DNA of 56,463 nt from Bacteroidales bacterium (GTDB lineage: Bacteria; Bacteroidota; Bacteroidia; Bacteroidales; P3), in contig JAGCVD010000003.1 in NCBI GenBank assembly GCA_017962545.1, positions 1 through 56,463 of the forward strand, in the 5' to 3' direction. The notes under the pieces are model-generated. The model was not told the DNA's origin. It did no database searches and saw nothing but the letters and a program-made list of their open reading frames with translations. Shown here piece by piece: positions 33,373 to 42,410 of the stretch. Made by a program: the position numbers and the translations under genes. The stretch's first letter is position 1; each line of letters opens with the position of its first letter.

Positions 33373-36300
33373 TCAGCGGACAATACATTTTGTTGTCTGT
33401 TGGTGAGTGTGACCTTCGGTGTCAGTCACGAGGATACGTGCCAGATAGAGTCCTGGCGGCACTGACGACAGGTTCCAGTTGACAGGTCCTACCACATAGC
33501 CGTCGGCCGAGATGGCGGGTGTGTGACTGTATACTAGCTGGCCATGATAGTTGTAGATGTGCAACTCAGCCGAGGTTATCTGCGCGGTGTTGTTGACCTC
33601 CAGCATAAATTGCGTGTGTTCGCGGGCGGGGTTAGGGTAGCAATGCAACGCTGAGAGTGCCAGCGTGTCGGGGTTGCACACGATGAAGTTGATGGAGGCT
33701 TCAGCGGAGATGTTGAAGATGTTCCAAGCTTTCAGCGTCAGGGTGTGAGGGCCGGGGGTGAGGTCGTTGTACTGGTAGCTCACGCTGCCGCAGCCGGCGT
33801 GCTCCACATCAGAGTCGTAGAAGTCGTTGAGCACTATTAAACTGTTAGGGTTGCCATCAAGGATGGCAGTGATGTCGTGTCCCAGACCTGAACCGGCGTT
33901 GATGCCCGCCGAGTCGTAGAGTAGCGCTACCAGGGTGGGGTTGGCGTCGGTGATGCCTCCGTCGAGGAAGTTGGTGTCGCCGATGAAGAGTCGCACCACA
34001 GGTGCAGAGGTGCTTATACTGGCGCTGTCGTTGAGACCGCCCAACAGCAGTTGGGAGTAGCTGCCTGCGGCATGGTCGCTGGCCGACTTGGCATAGTGGC
34101 TCAGCTTGGCATAGTCATACTGATAGGCTACATCCTGTGGAACGATGAACGAATATTCGAAGCGGCCGCCTTCGACGGCATGGCTGCCGCGGTAGAGGAT
34201 ATTCTTCTGTTGCGTGAAGCTCACCTCCGTGCCGGGGTTGTCGTTAGCCAGGGTGCTGCTGCGCATGGTGCGGTCGAAAACGATGGGGTAGAGGGTGCCG
34301 TCGAAGTCGGTCAGCAGCACTCCGTTGCTGTCTTGTATCTCACCGCTGACGGTGACACGCGAAAGCACTGTGGCGGTGTCGTCGACACCTTCGGTGACGG
34401 GCCTCGCGTTGATGTGCGTCACCACGACACGGTTCTCTGGTTGGCTCAGCCGTAAGGCGGGGTCACCGGTGAGGCCTATACATTGTGATACCGAGGTGCG
34501 GTTCTTTGCCAGGCGCAGAGCGTCGCCGATGGTGTTTTTGGGGTTGAGAGCGTAGGTGACGACGTCGTTATTGAAGCGTTCAATATGACTGATGGGTCTT
34601 GAGGCGCTGATGACAGCCACGGCGGCGGCAGGCGCCAGCAGACAGGCCTCGGCGCCGCTGACCACGTCGGGCAGGTCGAAGCGGCCGTAGGAGCAGGTGC
34701 TTGTGACGAAGAGCGGCAGACGGTCGGTGTTGCCATAGGTGTCGATGTCGCTGAGTTCAATGTAGCGTTCGGTACCGATATAGGATGTTGATCCATGGCC
34801 TATGTAATTCAGCAGCAGGCAGCCTTTGTTCATGCGTTGCCGCAGGGCGTTGTTGAGGTCGGGATAATAGGAACCTATAGCGCCGCTGCTCTGGTGATAC
34901 GAGTCGGCATAGAGTTTGTCGATGTTCAACTGTGGGTACAGCCGGTTGATGTTATTGGCCACCACCTCGCTGGAGTGTGCAAAGGCGCTGTCGTCAGGAT
35001 GCCCGGGATCGGCATCGTCGGACAGCAGGGCCACCCAGTTGCGCCAGTCGCCATGACCGCCGTCTTCCAGCAGGTCGCGCCGTGTCATGTAGCCTTCAAT
35101 CTTGTTGACCATATGGTTGGCTTCAGCAAGGCTTTTGGCTGGCAGTCGGCCCACGCTGACATCCATTGTCTCCGTGGTGGCGCCACGGCCATTGTCGGCG
35201 AGGTAGCCCATGATATCGTCACTGCAATAGGAATTTCCGTCCTCGTCGAAAGAGTAGGGGGTCTCATAGGTTACCACCGTCGGCACCTCGCCGCCGTCCT
35301 GCAGATGGCGGTTGTCGTATGTGCCGCTGCCCATCAGCAGCAGGTAGCGTGGTGCGGCCTCAGGGTGGCGTGCTTTCAAATCCCGCAGTAGCGTGCGTAT
35401 TGCCATGGGATCCTGTTTGCCCGAAGAATACTCGTTGTACACTTGTGCGTCGGTGACGGTCAAGGTGTTCAGTCCGTCGAAAATTTCGTGCAACGTGGCG
35501 AGATGTTGTGCCGCGCTGAGCAGCGAGGGGTGGCTCACCACAACCATATCAACGGCCTCGCAGCTATGCAGGTTCTGGTTTTCCAGGGTGACGATATTGG
35601 CTGGTGTGAGAAAACTGCTGCCATCGAATATGATGTAGCGTCGGGCTGCCACAGTGCTGTCGCTCCATGTGCCGTTGCTGACAGCCATCTCACGTTCGTT
35701 GCCAGTCTGGGTGACATCCCATACACGCATGCGGCTGGTGACGCCGTTCGCTGTGAAGGTTGCTGCTGTCCCCATGTTCTGGTCATTGCGGACTATCAAC
35801 TGGCCGCCGTTGAAGCGCAGCGGGGCGTGGCTGTTCAATTCAAAGAAGTCCAAGTAGCCGGCTGCGGTGCTTTCTCCGCCGGCAAAGGTTATCGTAAAAT
35901 CAAAACTGCTGGCGGTGGTCGAGAAAGCATCGAGCGTGGTGCTGTAGACGGTGCGGCTGTTGATGCCCACATGGTTGTTGTAACCAGGGGTGCTCACCGT
36001 GAATTGGCTGCTTGTCGATGACTGGTTGGCAAGGGCGTAGCGTAATTTGACATACCCGTCGCTGTTGCCCGTTACCTGTAGCGTGAAGGTGCGGCTTGTT
36101 ACCCCGGTGCCGAACTTCTCGCCCATCCACTTTTGTCCGGTACGGAAGACATTAACCAAGTCGTTGTCGATATAATCCACGCTGGTGTAGCTGTTCACGG
36201 TCTCGGTTGCCGTTACCAAGTCGGCGTAAGTGATGCGGCGAGGATTGGAAGTACTGGTGGTAAGGTAGTAATAGTTGTGGTTTGCGTAGGCGTGCCGCTC

Positions 36301-36669
36301 ATGTTCCCAGCGCCCGTCGTTGGAAGCGTAGTACCAGCGGTCGGCCCCTTCGCCGAAGAAGAGCACCGTGTCACCCGTGCCGAAGATACCGTCGCCGTTA
36401 TGGTCGATGATGTCGATGGCCAGGGGGCATAGCCCTTCGGTGGAGACCTCGCTGTTGAGCAACGGCAGCATGCCGCCGCCCATGCCATAGATGCCGATGC
36501 TGTCGATGCTGGCGCCTTGCAGTGCAGGCATCTCGGCGGTCGTCAGACGGTAGAGACCTTCCGTGTCGACGGTCATCTTCCACCAACGGCCACTGCCGAG
36601 CACCGACCCCTGTGCAACAGCACAGAGGGTATGCCCTAATATTAATATGTATAAAAGACCTTTTTTCAT
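33373..36669 (-). CDS. porU: Type IX secretion C-terminal signal peptidase PorU
   Basis: 1098 residues. PorU is a gingipain-type (C25) cysteine protease on the cell surface that removes the T9SS C-terminal signal and attaches A-LPS to cargo. The catalytic pair is seen: His625 in NYIGHGS and Cys659 in VTSTCSYG. A signal peptide leads the protein; residues 1000-1098 are PorU's own C-terminal sorting-type domain (HCYPNPAREHTQFML). The length matches the family. porV follows, and no other por genes are in the window. Confidence 0.95.
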   Translation of the reverse strand: MKKGLLYILILGHTLCAVAQGSVLGSGRWWKMTVDTEGLYRLTTAEMPALQGASIDSIGIYGMGGGMLPLLNSEVSTEGLCPLAIDIIDHNGDGIFGTGDTVLFFGEGADRWYYASNDGRWEHERHAYANHNYYYLTTSTSNPRRITYADLVTATETVNSYTSVDYIDNDLVNVFRTGQKWMGEKFGTGVTSRTFTLQVTGNSDGYVKLRYALANQSSTSSQFTVSTPGYNNHVGINSRTVYSTTLDAFSTTASSFDFTITFAGGESTAAGYLDFFELNSHAPLRFNGGQLIVRNDQNMGTAATFTANGVTSRMRVWDVTQTGNEREMAVSNGTWSDSTVAARRYIIFDGSSFLTPANIVTLENQNLHSCEAVDMVVVSHPSLLSAAQHLATLHEIFDGLNTLTVTDAQVYNEYSSGKQDPMAIRTLLRDLKARHPEAAPRYLLLMGSGTYDNRHLQDGGEVPTVVTYETPYSFDEDGNSYCSDDIMGYLADNGRGATTETMDVSVGRLPAKSLAEANHMVNKIEGYMTRRDLLEDGGHGDWRNWVALLSDDADPGHPDDSAFAHSSEVVANNINRLYPQLNIDKLYADSYHQSSGAIGSYYPDLNNALRQRMNKGCLLLNYIGHGSTSYIGTERYIELSDIDTYGNTDRLPLFVTSTCSYGRFDLPDVVSGAEACLLAPAAAVAVISASRPISHIERFNNDVVTYALNPKNTIGDALRLAKNRTSVSQCIGLTGDPALRLSQPENRVVVTHINARPVTEGVDDTATVLSRVTVSGEIQDSNGVLLTDFDGTLYPIVFDRTMRSSTLANDNPGTEVSFTQQKNILYRGSHAVEGGRFEYSFIVPQDVAYQYDYAKLSHYAKSASDHAAGSYSQLLLGGLNDSASISTSAPVVRLFIGDTNFLDGGITDANPTLVALLYDSAGINAGSGLGHDITAILDGNPNSLIVLNDFYDSDVEHAGCGSVSYQYNDLTPGPHTLTLKAWNIFNISAEASINFIVCNPDTLALSALHCYPNPAREHTQFMLEVNNTAQITSAELHIYNYHGQLVYSHTPAISADGYVVGPVNWNLSSVPPGLYLARILVTDTEGHTHQQTTKCIVR

Positions 36670-36793
36670 CTCACAACATCTAATAACGTCTCTTTATATA
36701 TTATATTGTATTGATTGGTGTTTGTTTGAGTAGGATTTTTTTTGACGGATGCACAATAATAATATTTTTACCTCGTTATGAGGTCTGTATTTT

Positions 36794-36870
36794 GGCCCCG
36801 TAGTTCAGCTGAATAGAACGTCGGATTCCGGTTCCGAAAGTCGTGGGTTTGAATCCCGCCGGGGTCACCA
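36794..36870 (+). tRNA. tRNA-Arg (anticodon CCG)
   Basis: A 77-nt cloverleaf: acceptor ggccccg paired with cggggtc (one G-T), D-stem gttc/gaac, anticodon stem tcgga/tccga around loop ttccggt (anticodon CCG, reading CGG), T-stem gtggg/cccgc around tttgaat, and an encoded CCA end. The CPBP protease ATG lies only three bases beyond. Confidence 0.95.
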
Positions 36871-36873
36871 ATC

Positions 36874-37746
36874 ATGAAAAAATCAACTCATCCTTTGTTG
36901 CAGTTGCTTGTGATGCTTGCAATTGCATTGGGTATGCTGCTGTTCTCCAGCATGCTCTCAGTGCCGTTCGTTTTGGTAGGCGGCGAATTGTCAACTACGG
37001 ACATGCTGTGGATTCAAGGTGCTACCCAGGTGTTCTCCTTCCTCGCGCCCGTGATTTTGATGACGATTATCTACTACCGTGGTCGGCAGCGCGAGTTCTG
37101 CCGTCTTGATTTCAGTGGGCAGAAATGGCTCTACGGACTTGTCGGCGTGGTGATTATGCTGCTGATTATTCCTCTGAATGACTGGCTGACGACATGGAAC
37201 GACTCGTGGGATCTTGGACGTTTCGGTGATTTGCTGCGCTCTTTCCAAGAACAGACGGAGGGCATAGTGGAGCAGATGGTGACTGTCGACACCGTAGGTG
37301 GCCTGCTGGCCAACCTGCTGGTTGTGGCGCTGATACCGGCAGTCTGTGAGGAGGCATTCTTCCGTGTCGGTATACAGAACTTGCTGCAGCGCTGGCTCTC
37401 TGCCGACGGCCGCAAGGCTTGGGGTGTGCATCTGGCCATCTGGCTGACGGCCATTATCTTCAGCCTTGGCCACGGTGAGATATTCTCCTTTATGCCACGT
37501 TTGGTGTTGGGCGTCATTCTGGGGTATCTCTACGTTTATAGCGGCTCCGTACTTCCCAATATGCTGGCCCATTTCTTCAACAATGCCCTCGTAGTGGTGC
37601 TCTATTGGCTGGTGGCACGCGGAGTGCTCGACATCGACCCCGAAGCGCCGTTGCAGGTGGGCTTTACCCTCACCGCATGTTGCTCGTTGGCAGCGGTGGC
37701 ATTGTTTGTTGTGACATTCGGTAAAAGGTTAAAAACTAGCCGTTAG
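36874..37746 (+). CDS. CPBP family intramembrane metalloprotease
   Basis: 290 residues with about eight membrane helices. Motif 1 of the CPBP/CAAX-Rce1-like family is CEEAFFRVGI (Glu159, Glu160, Arg164); motif 2 includes SLGHGE (His200), and motif 3 LPNMLAHFFNN (His233). Such proteases process prenylated or other membrane peptides; in bacteria the substrate is usually unknown, some act in bacteriocin immunity. The ATG used lies three bases after the tRNA CCA; an inner ATG at 36913 is possible but would cut the first helix. Confidence 0.88.
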   Translation: MKKSTHPLLQLLVMLAIALGMLLFSSMLSVPFVLVGGELSTTDMLWIQGATQVFSFLAPVILMTIIYYRGRQREFCRLDFSGQKWLYGLVGVVIMLLIIPLNDWLTTWNDSWDLGRFGDLLRSFQEQTEGIVEQMVTVDTVGGLLANLLVVALIPAVCEEAFFRVGIQNLLQRWLSADGRKAWGVHLAIWLTAIIFSLGHGEIFSFMPRLVLGVILGYLYVYSGSVLPNMLAHFFNNALVVVLYWLVARGVLDIDPEAPLQVGFTLTACCSLAAVALFVVTFGKRLKTSR

Positions 37747-37891
37747 AAGGGATCTAAAGACCTTCCTGTAGCGCTTAGAAAAGTGTGGTAGGTAAAAATC
37801 TTGCTGTTAGTATATTGTTGTATAACAATAAGATGAGTGATTGCTGATTGTTAAAATGAAAAAAAATATTCGCCGTTTGAAAAAAAAGTAT

Positions 37892-37899
37892 TATTTTTG
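37892..37899 (+). promoter_or_regulatory. Bacteroidota -7 box (HU operon)
   Basis: TATTTTTG followed by C, 50 bases before the HU ATG, in a strongly AT-rich 200-bp gap that otherwise shows nothing. Confidence 0.65.
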
Positions 37900-37949
37900 C
37901 AGCCCAATTTGAATGAAATACAGTTAATAACATTAAAAAGTATAGAAAA

Positions 37950-38234
37950 ATGACAAAGGCAGAAATCGTAGCTGAAATAGCTCAGAAAACTGGTATCGAG
38001 AAGGTCGCCATCCAGGCCACCGTCGAGGAGTTTATGTCCGTTATCAAAGAGAGCCTGTCCGAGGGTGAGAACGTCTACCTGCGTGGCTTTGGCAGCTTCA
38101 TCGTGAAGAAACGCGCCGAGAAGACCGGCCGTAACATCAGCCGCAACACCACCATCATCATCCCGGCTCACAACATTCCCGCTTTCAAGCCCGCCAAGAC
38201 TTTCATGCAGGAAGTGAAAAAGAAAGTTAAATAA
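37950..38234 (+). CDS. hup: HU/IHF-family DNA-binding protein
   Basis: 94 residues. The HU fold is clear: KAEIVAEIAQKTGI at the N-terminus, the ESLSEGENVYLRGFGSFIVKKR saddle region (read as GFGSFIVKKR), the arm GRNISRNTTIIIP and a C-terminal KPAKTF. HU compacts and bends DNA as a dimer. The paralogue copy number in this organism is unknown. A tiny basic gene follows after 16 bases, and the unit ends at the 38378 terminator. Confidence 0.92.
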   Translation: MTKAEIVAEIAQKTGIEKVAIQATVEEFMSVIKESLSEGENVYLRGFGSFIVKKRAEKTGRNISRNTTIIIPAHNIPAFKPAKTFMQEVKKKVK

Positions 38235-38250
38235 GTAAAGTTTTTTTACG

Positions 38251-38340
38251 ATGCCTAACGGAAAGAAGCATAAACGTCATAAAATGTCTACGCACAAGCG
38301 TAAAAAACGCCTGCGCAAGAACAGACACAAGAAGAAATAA
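38251..38340 (+). CDS. Tiny basic protein, bS22/AURKAIP1-like
   Basis: 29 codons, of which 18 are Lys or Arg and 5 His. The pattern KKHKRHKM, then HKRKKRLRKNRHKKK at the C-terminus, resembles the AURKAIP1/COX24 domain (PF08213), which includes mitochondrial mS38 and the 33-residue actinobacterial ribosomal protein bS22. A ribosomal role is therefore plausible but unproven here. The ATG follows HU by 16 bases and a long T run; the gene ends before a strong terminator. It is far below the usual gene-caller limit. Confidence 0.75.
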   Translation: MPNGKKHKRHKMSTHKRKKRLRKNRHKKK

Positions 38341-38377
38341 GTGACCGCATAGGTCGCAGACTTTCGACACCAAATCT

Positions 38378-38424
38378 AAAACAAATTACACACCATCCCT
38401 CTGGGACGGTATGTAATTTGTTTT
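38378..38424 (+). terminator. Hairpin terminator after the HU operon
   Basis: A 13-bp outer stem (aaaacaaattaca / tgtaatttgtttt) encloses an inner imperfect stem ccatccc/gggacgg and is followed by a T-rich stretch. Confidence 0.8.
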
Positions 38425-38461
38425 ATTTATAAATAGTACCATATTGCATTTTAAGTTTTAA

Positions 38462-40015
38462 GTGGAAAAAGAACTCATTATATCCTCACAGGAAGACGGC
38501 GTCCAGATAGCCCTCATGGAGGACAAGCTCTTGGTGGAGCTTCATAAGGAACAGTCTGGAGGACAGTATGCTGTGGGAGACATCTACTTCGGCAAGGTGA
38601 AGAAGATCATGCAGGGCCTCAATGCCGCCTTTATAGATGTGGGCGGCGACAAGGAGGGCTTTATGCATTACCTTGACCTGGGCCCCGACTACAACTCCGT
38701 CGACAAATACCTCCGCTTGGCCATGAACGGCGACAAAGGCGCCGCCACGCTGGCCAATTTCAAGATAGAGCCTGTCTTGGGTAAGGCTGGCAATTTCGAC
38801 AGCGTCCTCAAGGTAGGACAGCCCATCCTGGTTCAAGTGACCAAGGAACCAATCTCCACCAAAGGTCCCAAGGTGACGGGCGATATCAGCATCGCCGGCC
38901 ACTATCTGGTGCTGACACCTTTCTCTAACAAGATTTCTATCTCGCAGAAAATCAAAGGCTCCGAAGAACGTAGCCGCTTGCGCCGGCTCATGCAGAGCAT
39001 TCGTCCGCAGAACTTCGGCGTCATCGTGCGCACCGTCGCTGAGGGTAAGAGTGTCGCCGAACTCGATGCCGACCTACGTCACTTGATGGACTGTTGGGCC
39101 CAGATGACCGAGAAACTCAAGCATGTCAGCGCCCCCGCCAAGGTGCATGCCGAACTCGACACCACGTCGGCTCTGCTGCGCGATGTGCTTACCGATGACT
39201 TCTCCAGCATTTATGTCGATGATGCCGCCCTTTACGAAGAGGTGCGCCGTACCGTCAAGATGATGATGCCCGGCAAGGAGGATCTTGTGAGACTCTACAA
39301 GTTGGATACGCCCATTTTCGAGCAGTTCGGCATCCAGCGCGACATCCGGCGCGCCTTCGGCCGCATTGTCACTATCCGCTCGGGCGTCTACCTCTATATC
39401 GAGCATACCGAGGCCATGCATGTCATTGATGTGAATAGCGGCAATCATATCAAGGCCGGCAGCGGTCAGGAAGACACCGCCCTGCAGGTCAATATCGAGA
39501 GCGGTCGCGAGATTGCCCGTCAGTTGCGTCTGCGCGACATGGGTGGCATCGTCATCGTCGACTTTATCGACATGGACAAGGCCGAGAACAGAAAGAAGCT
39601 CTTCGACGTGATGACCGAAGCCATGCGTCCCGACAAAGCCCGTCACACTATCCTGCCGCTCAGTAAGTTTGGTCTTATGCAAATTACGCGCCAGCGTGTG
39701 CGTCCTGCCATGGAGGTTGACGTGCAGGAGAAATGCCCCATGTGCGACGGCACGGGCCATATCAAGCAGAGTCTCGTTATCGTCGATGAGATAGAGGCCA
39801 ATGTGCGTCACCTGGCCACCGCCCAAGGCGAGCGACGTCTGACCATCGTCATGCATCCCTATATCCACGCCTACCTCACCAAAGGCGGCCTCCGGAGCCT
39901 GCGCCGCAAATGGATGCGTCGCTACCACCTGCATCTTGATATGCGGGCATCTGAGAGTCATGCATTACTGGAATTTAAATTCTTCCACAGCAATGGCGAT
40001 GAGATTCAGATGTAG
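38462..40015 (+). CDS. rng: Ribonuclease E/G family protein
   Basis: 517 residues with a GTG start, which gives the conserved MEKELIIS beginning. An S1 domain lies at about residues 35-125 (VGDIYFGKVKKIMQGLNAAFIDVG, in parts), followed by the catalytic core with YLYIEHTEAMHVIDVNSG and GGIVIVDFIDM (metal ligand Asp), and the Zn-link CPMCDGTG near the C-terminus. RNase G matures 16S rRNA and starts mRNA decay. A short double ttttaag repeat ends at the start codon. The lysozyme gene overlaps the 3' end by 17 bases. Confidence 0.93.
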   Translation: MEKELIISSQEDGVQIALMEDKLLVELHKEQSGGQYAVGDIYFGKVKKIMQGLNAAFIDVGGDKEGFMHYLDLGPDYNSVDKYLRLAMNGDKGAATLANFKIEPVLGKAGNFDSVLKVGQPILVQVTKEPISTKGPKVTGDISIAGHYLVLTPFSNKISISQKIKGSEERSRLRRLMQSIRPQNFGVIVRTVAEGKSVAELDADLRHLMDCWAQMTEKLKHVSAPAKVHAELDTTSALLRDVLTDDFSSIYVDDAALYEEVRRTVKMMMPGKEDLVRLYKLDTPIFEQFGIQRDIRRAFGRIVTIRSGVYLYIEHTEAMHVIDVNSGNHIKAGSGQEDTALQVNIESGREIARQLRLRDMGGIVIVDFIDMDKAENRKKLFDVMTEAMRPDKARHTILPLSKFGLMQITRQRVRPAMEVDVQEKCPMCDGTGHIKQSLVIVDEIEANVRHLATAQGERRLTIVMHPYIHAYLTKGGLRSLRRKWMRRYHLHLDMRASESHALLEFKFFHSNGDEIQM

Positions 40016-40691
40016 TATTATAGTGATACTTCTGAGCCTGTGCGCCTATAGCGCACAGGCTCAGGTCCGCACTCGCGGTATCGACGTCTCCAAGTTCCAG
40101 GGCACTGTCAACTGGGCCAAGGTAGCCAAGGATTCTACTATCAAGTTTGCCTATATCCGCGCCACGGAAGGAACCTCCATACAGGACCCAAACTATAAGA
40201 CCAACCTCAAGGCGGCCCGCAAGGCCGGCCTGCTGGTGGGCAGCTACCATGTCTATAGCAGTAAGACCACGGCTTACCAACAGATGGCCAACATGCGCAA
40301 GATGGTCAAAAAAAGCGAACAGGACCTCATCCCAGTGCTTGACATCGAAGGGCATCATTCGGGGCGTCTCTATATGGAGCGTGTTGATAAGTTGCTGGAA
40401 CTCATGGAGACCGAGTATGGCGTCAAGCCTATGATTTATACCAGCGAGAAGGTCTACAAGACCCACTTCGCCATCAAGAAGTACGCCAAGTATCATATTT
40501 TCATTGCCAACTACCGCGGCTATCCCACCACACGCTTCACCTTATGGCAGTACACCGAGAAAGGCCATTGTAACGGCATCAGCGGTTATGTCGACTTCAA
40601 TCGCTTCCACCGCAACCACTCGCTGGCTGACATCAAGATGCCCAAGCCGAAGCCTAAGGCACAGCCTGCCGACAGTACCGCAAAGAAATAA
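39999..40691 (+). CDS. GH25 family lysozyme
   Basis: 230 residues with a Sec signal peptide ending near SAQAQ. The Chalaropsis-type GH25 fold begins GIDVSKFQG (Asp29), then FAYIRATEG, the catalytic DxE in VLDIEGH (Asp115, Glu117), WQYTEKG and GYVDFNRF. Such enzymes cut peptidoglycan; here it probably acts in the periplasm or against other cells. A Lys/Pro-rich tail follows. The start lies inside rng; another ATG six bases earlier is equally possible. A terminator follows directly. Confidence 0.88.
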   Translation: MRFRCSIIVILLSLCAYSAQAQVRTRGIDVSKFQGTVNWAKVAKDSTIKFAYIRATEGTSIQDPNYKTNLKAARKAGLLVGSYHVYSSKTTAYQQMANMRKMVKKSEQDLIPVLDIEGHHSGRLYMERVDKLLELMETEYGVKPMIYTSEKVYKTHFAIKKYAKYHIFIANYRGYPTTRFTLWQYTEKGHCNGISGYVDFNRFHRNHSLADIKMPKPKPKAQPADSTAKK

Positions 40692-40696
40692 CAGAG

Positions 40697-40722
40697 AGGC
40701 TCTCCGATGAGAGCCTTTTCTT
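40697..40722 (+). terminator. Hairpin terminator after the lysozyme gene
   Basis: Stem aggctctc / gagagcct with loop cgat, followed by ttttctttt. It isolates rng-lysozyme from the kam operon. Confidence 0.85.
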
Positions 40723-40796
40723 TTGTGTCAGGCATCATCCTCACATTTTTTTGCGGCTATATTTTATTTTTAGTTCTTAGATATATAATTTTTTTG

Positions 40797-40804
40797 TATC
40801 TTTG
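40797..40804 (+). promoter_or_regulatory. Bacteroidota -7 box (kamDE operon)
   Basis: TATCTTTG followed by C, 48 bases before the kamD ATG. The leader contains a small hairpin (cattTT-type arms at 40805-40821) but no cobalamin-riboswitch motifs that I can see. Confidence 0.7.
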
Positions 40805-40852
40805 CATTTTGAATTAAAATGTAAAAACGTTAAAACTAACAATACAATTACA

Positions 40853-42409
40853 ATGCAAAAAAGTAAAGTAGGACTTGATTTTGTGGAGGTTGAGCACGCG
40901 CGTTCGGTGGCAAAGAAGATTGCCGGACAAGTGCAGGATTTTGTCGAAGACTACACAACGGTGGCTGTGGAACGCACGCTGTGCCGCTTTATGGGCATCG
41001 ACGGCGTGGACGCCAACGAAGTGCCTATGCCCAATGTGGTAGTCGACGAACTGAAGGCCAAGGGTGTGCTCGGCGAGGGCGTGATGTTCTATGTGGGTAA
41101 TGCCATGGTGGAGACCGGCAAGAGCCCGCAGGAAATAGCCGAGGCTATCGCCGTCGGCACGCTGGACATCACCAAGATGCCCGTTCACAGCAAGGCGGAT
41201 ATCGACAAGGCGTTGGAGCCCGTCATCAACGCCACCATTGACAAGGTGCGCGGCAACCGTCTTCGCCGCGAGAAGTACATCGAGACAATAGGTGAGGGCA
41301 GCAAGCCCTACCTCTATATCATCGTGGCTACCGGAAACATCTACGAGGATGTGGTGCAAGCGCAAGCCGGTGCCCGTCAGGGTGCCGACATCATCGCCGT
41401 GATCCGCACCACGGGACAGTCGCTGCTCGACTATGTGCCCTACGGCGCCACCACCGAGGGCTTCGGCGGCACTTTCGCCACCCAGGAGAACTTCCGCATC
41501 ATGCGCAAGGCCCTCGACGAGGTAGGCGAGGAGGTGGGTCGCTATATCCGCCTCTGCAACTACTGTTCGGGACTCTGCATGCCGGAGATTGCCGCCATGG
41601 GCGCCCTGGAAGGCCTCGACGTGATGCTCAACGACGCCCTCTATGGCATCCTGTTCCGCGACATCAATATGCAGCGCACGCTGATTGACCAGTACTTCAG
41701 CCGTATCATCAACGGATTCGCCGGCGTCATTATCAACACAGGTGAGGACAACTACCTGACCACCGCCGACGCCTACGAGGAGGCACACACCGTGTTGGCT
41801 TCCGACCTTATCAACGAGCAGCTGGCCCTGATGGCTGGCCTGCCCGAGGAGCAGCAGGGATTGGGTCATGCCTTCGAGATGGACCCCATGCTCGAGAACG
41901 GCTTCCTCTACGAGTTGGCACAGGCTCAGATGATTCGCGAGATTTTCCCCAAGGCCCCTCTGAAATACATGCCCCCCACCAAGTTCATGACCGGTAATAT
42001 CTTCCGTGGCCATATCCAGGATGCCCTGTTCAACATCATCGGTCAGTGGACGCACCAGGGCCTGCAGCTGCTGGGTATGCCCACCGAGGCTATCCACACG
42101 CCCTTCATGAGCGACCGTTACCTGTCCATCGAGAACGCCAAATATATCTTCAACAACATGAAGGATATCGGCGAGGAGGTGGAGTTTAAGGAGGGTGGTA
42201 TCATCAAGAGCCGTGCCCAAGAGGTGCTGCACAACGCCACCAAGTTGCTCGAGGCCATGGAGAGCGAGGGTCTCTTCACCGCACTGGAGAAAGGTATCTT
42301 CGCCAACGTGAAGCGTCCGAAGACTGGAGGTAAGGGGCTTGACGGCGTCACCCTGAAGGGTGAGCACTATTTTAATCCGTTTGTTGAATTAATGAAAGGA
42401 AAGAAGTAA
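40853..42409 (+). CDS. kamD: Lysine 5,6-aminomutase alpha subunit
   Basis: 518 residues, the family's usual size. With KamE it moves the terminal amino group of D-lysine or beta-lysine, using adenosylcobalamin and PLP, an early step of lysine fermentation to acetate and butyrate. The barrel sequence is well conserved (EHARSVAKKIAGQVQDFV in parts, IRTTGQSLLDYVPYGATTEGFGGTFATQENFRIMR in parts, LCNYCSGLCMPEIAAMGALEGLDVM in parts). I chose the ATG giving MQKSKVGLDF; the longer ORF starts at the -7 box. kamE follows after one base. kamA, kdd, kce and kal are not in the window. Confidence 0.95.
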   Translation: MQKSKVGLDFVEVEHARSVAKKIAGQVQDFVEDYTTVAVERTLCRFMGIDGVDANEVPMPNVVVDELKAKGVLGEGVMFYVGNAMVETGKSPQEIAEAIAVGTLDITKMPVHSKADIDKALEPVINATIDKVRGNRLRREKYIETIGEGSKPYLYIIVATGNIYEDVVQAQAGARQGADIIAVIRTTGQSLLDYVPYGATTEGFGGTFATQENFRIMRKALDEVGEEVGRYIRLCNYCSGLCMPEIAAMGALEGLDVMLNDALYGILFRDINMQRTLIDQYFSRIINGFAGVIINTGEDNYLTTADAYEEAHTVLASDLINEQLALMAGLPEEQQGLGHAFEMDPMLENGFLYELAQAQMIREIFPKAPLKYMPPTKFMTGNIFRGHIQDALFNIIGQWTHQGLQLLGMPTEAIHTPFMSDRYLSIENAKYIFNNMKDIGEEVEFKEGGIIKSRAQEVLHNATKLLEAMESEGLFTALEKGIFANVKRPKTGGKGLDGVTLKGEHYFNPFVELMKGKK

Positions 42410-42410
42410 T

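Noticed and set aside
40692-40852. Adenosylcobalamin riboswitch ahead of kamD
   Set aside because: The leader is only about 40 bases beyond the -7 box and lacks the B12-box motif; only a small hairpin is seen.
40814-42367. 517-codon open frame on the minus strand across kamD
   Set aside because: kamD on the plus strand is a clear conserved enzyme; the opposite frame is a shadow caused by codon bias, with no recognisable motifs.
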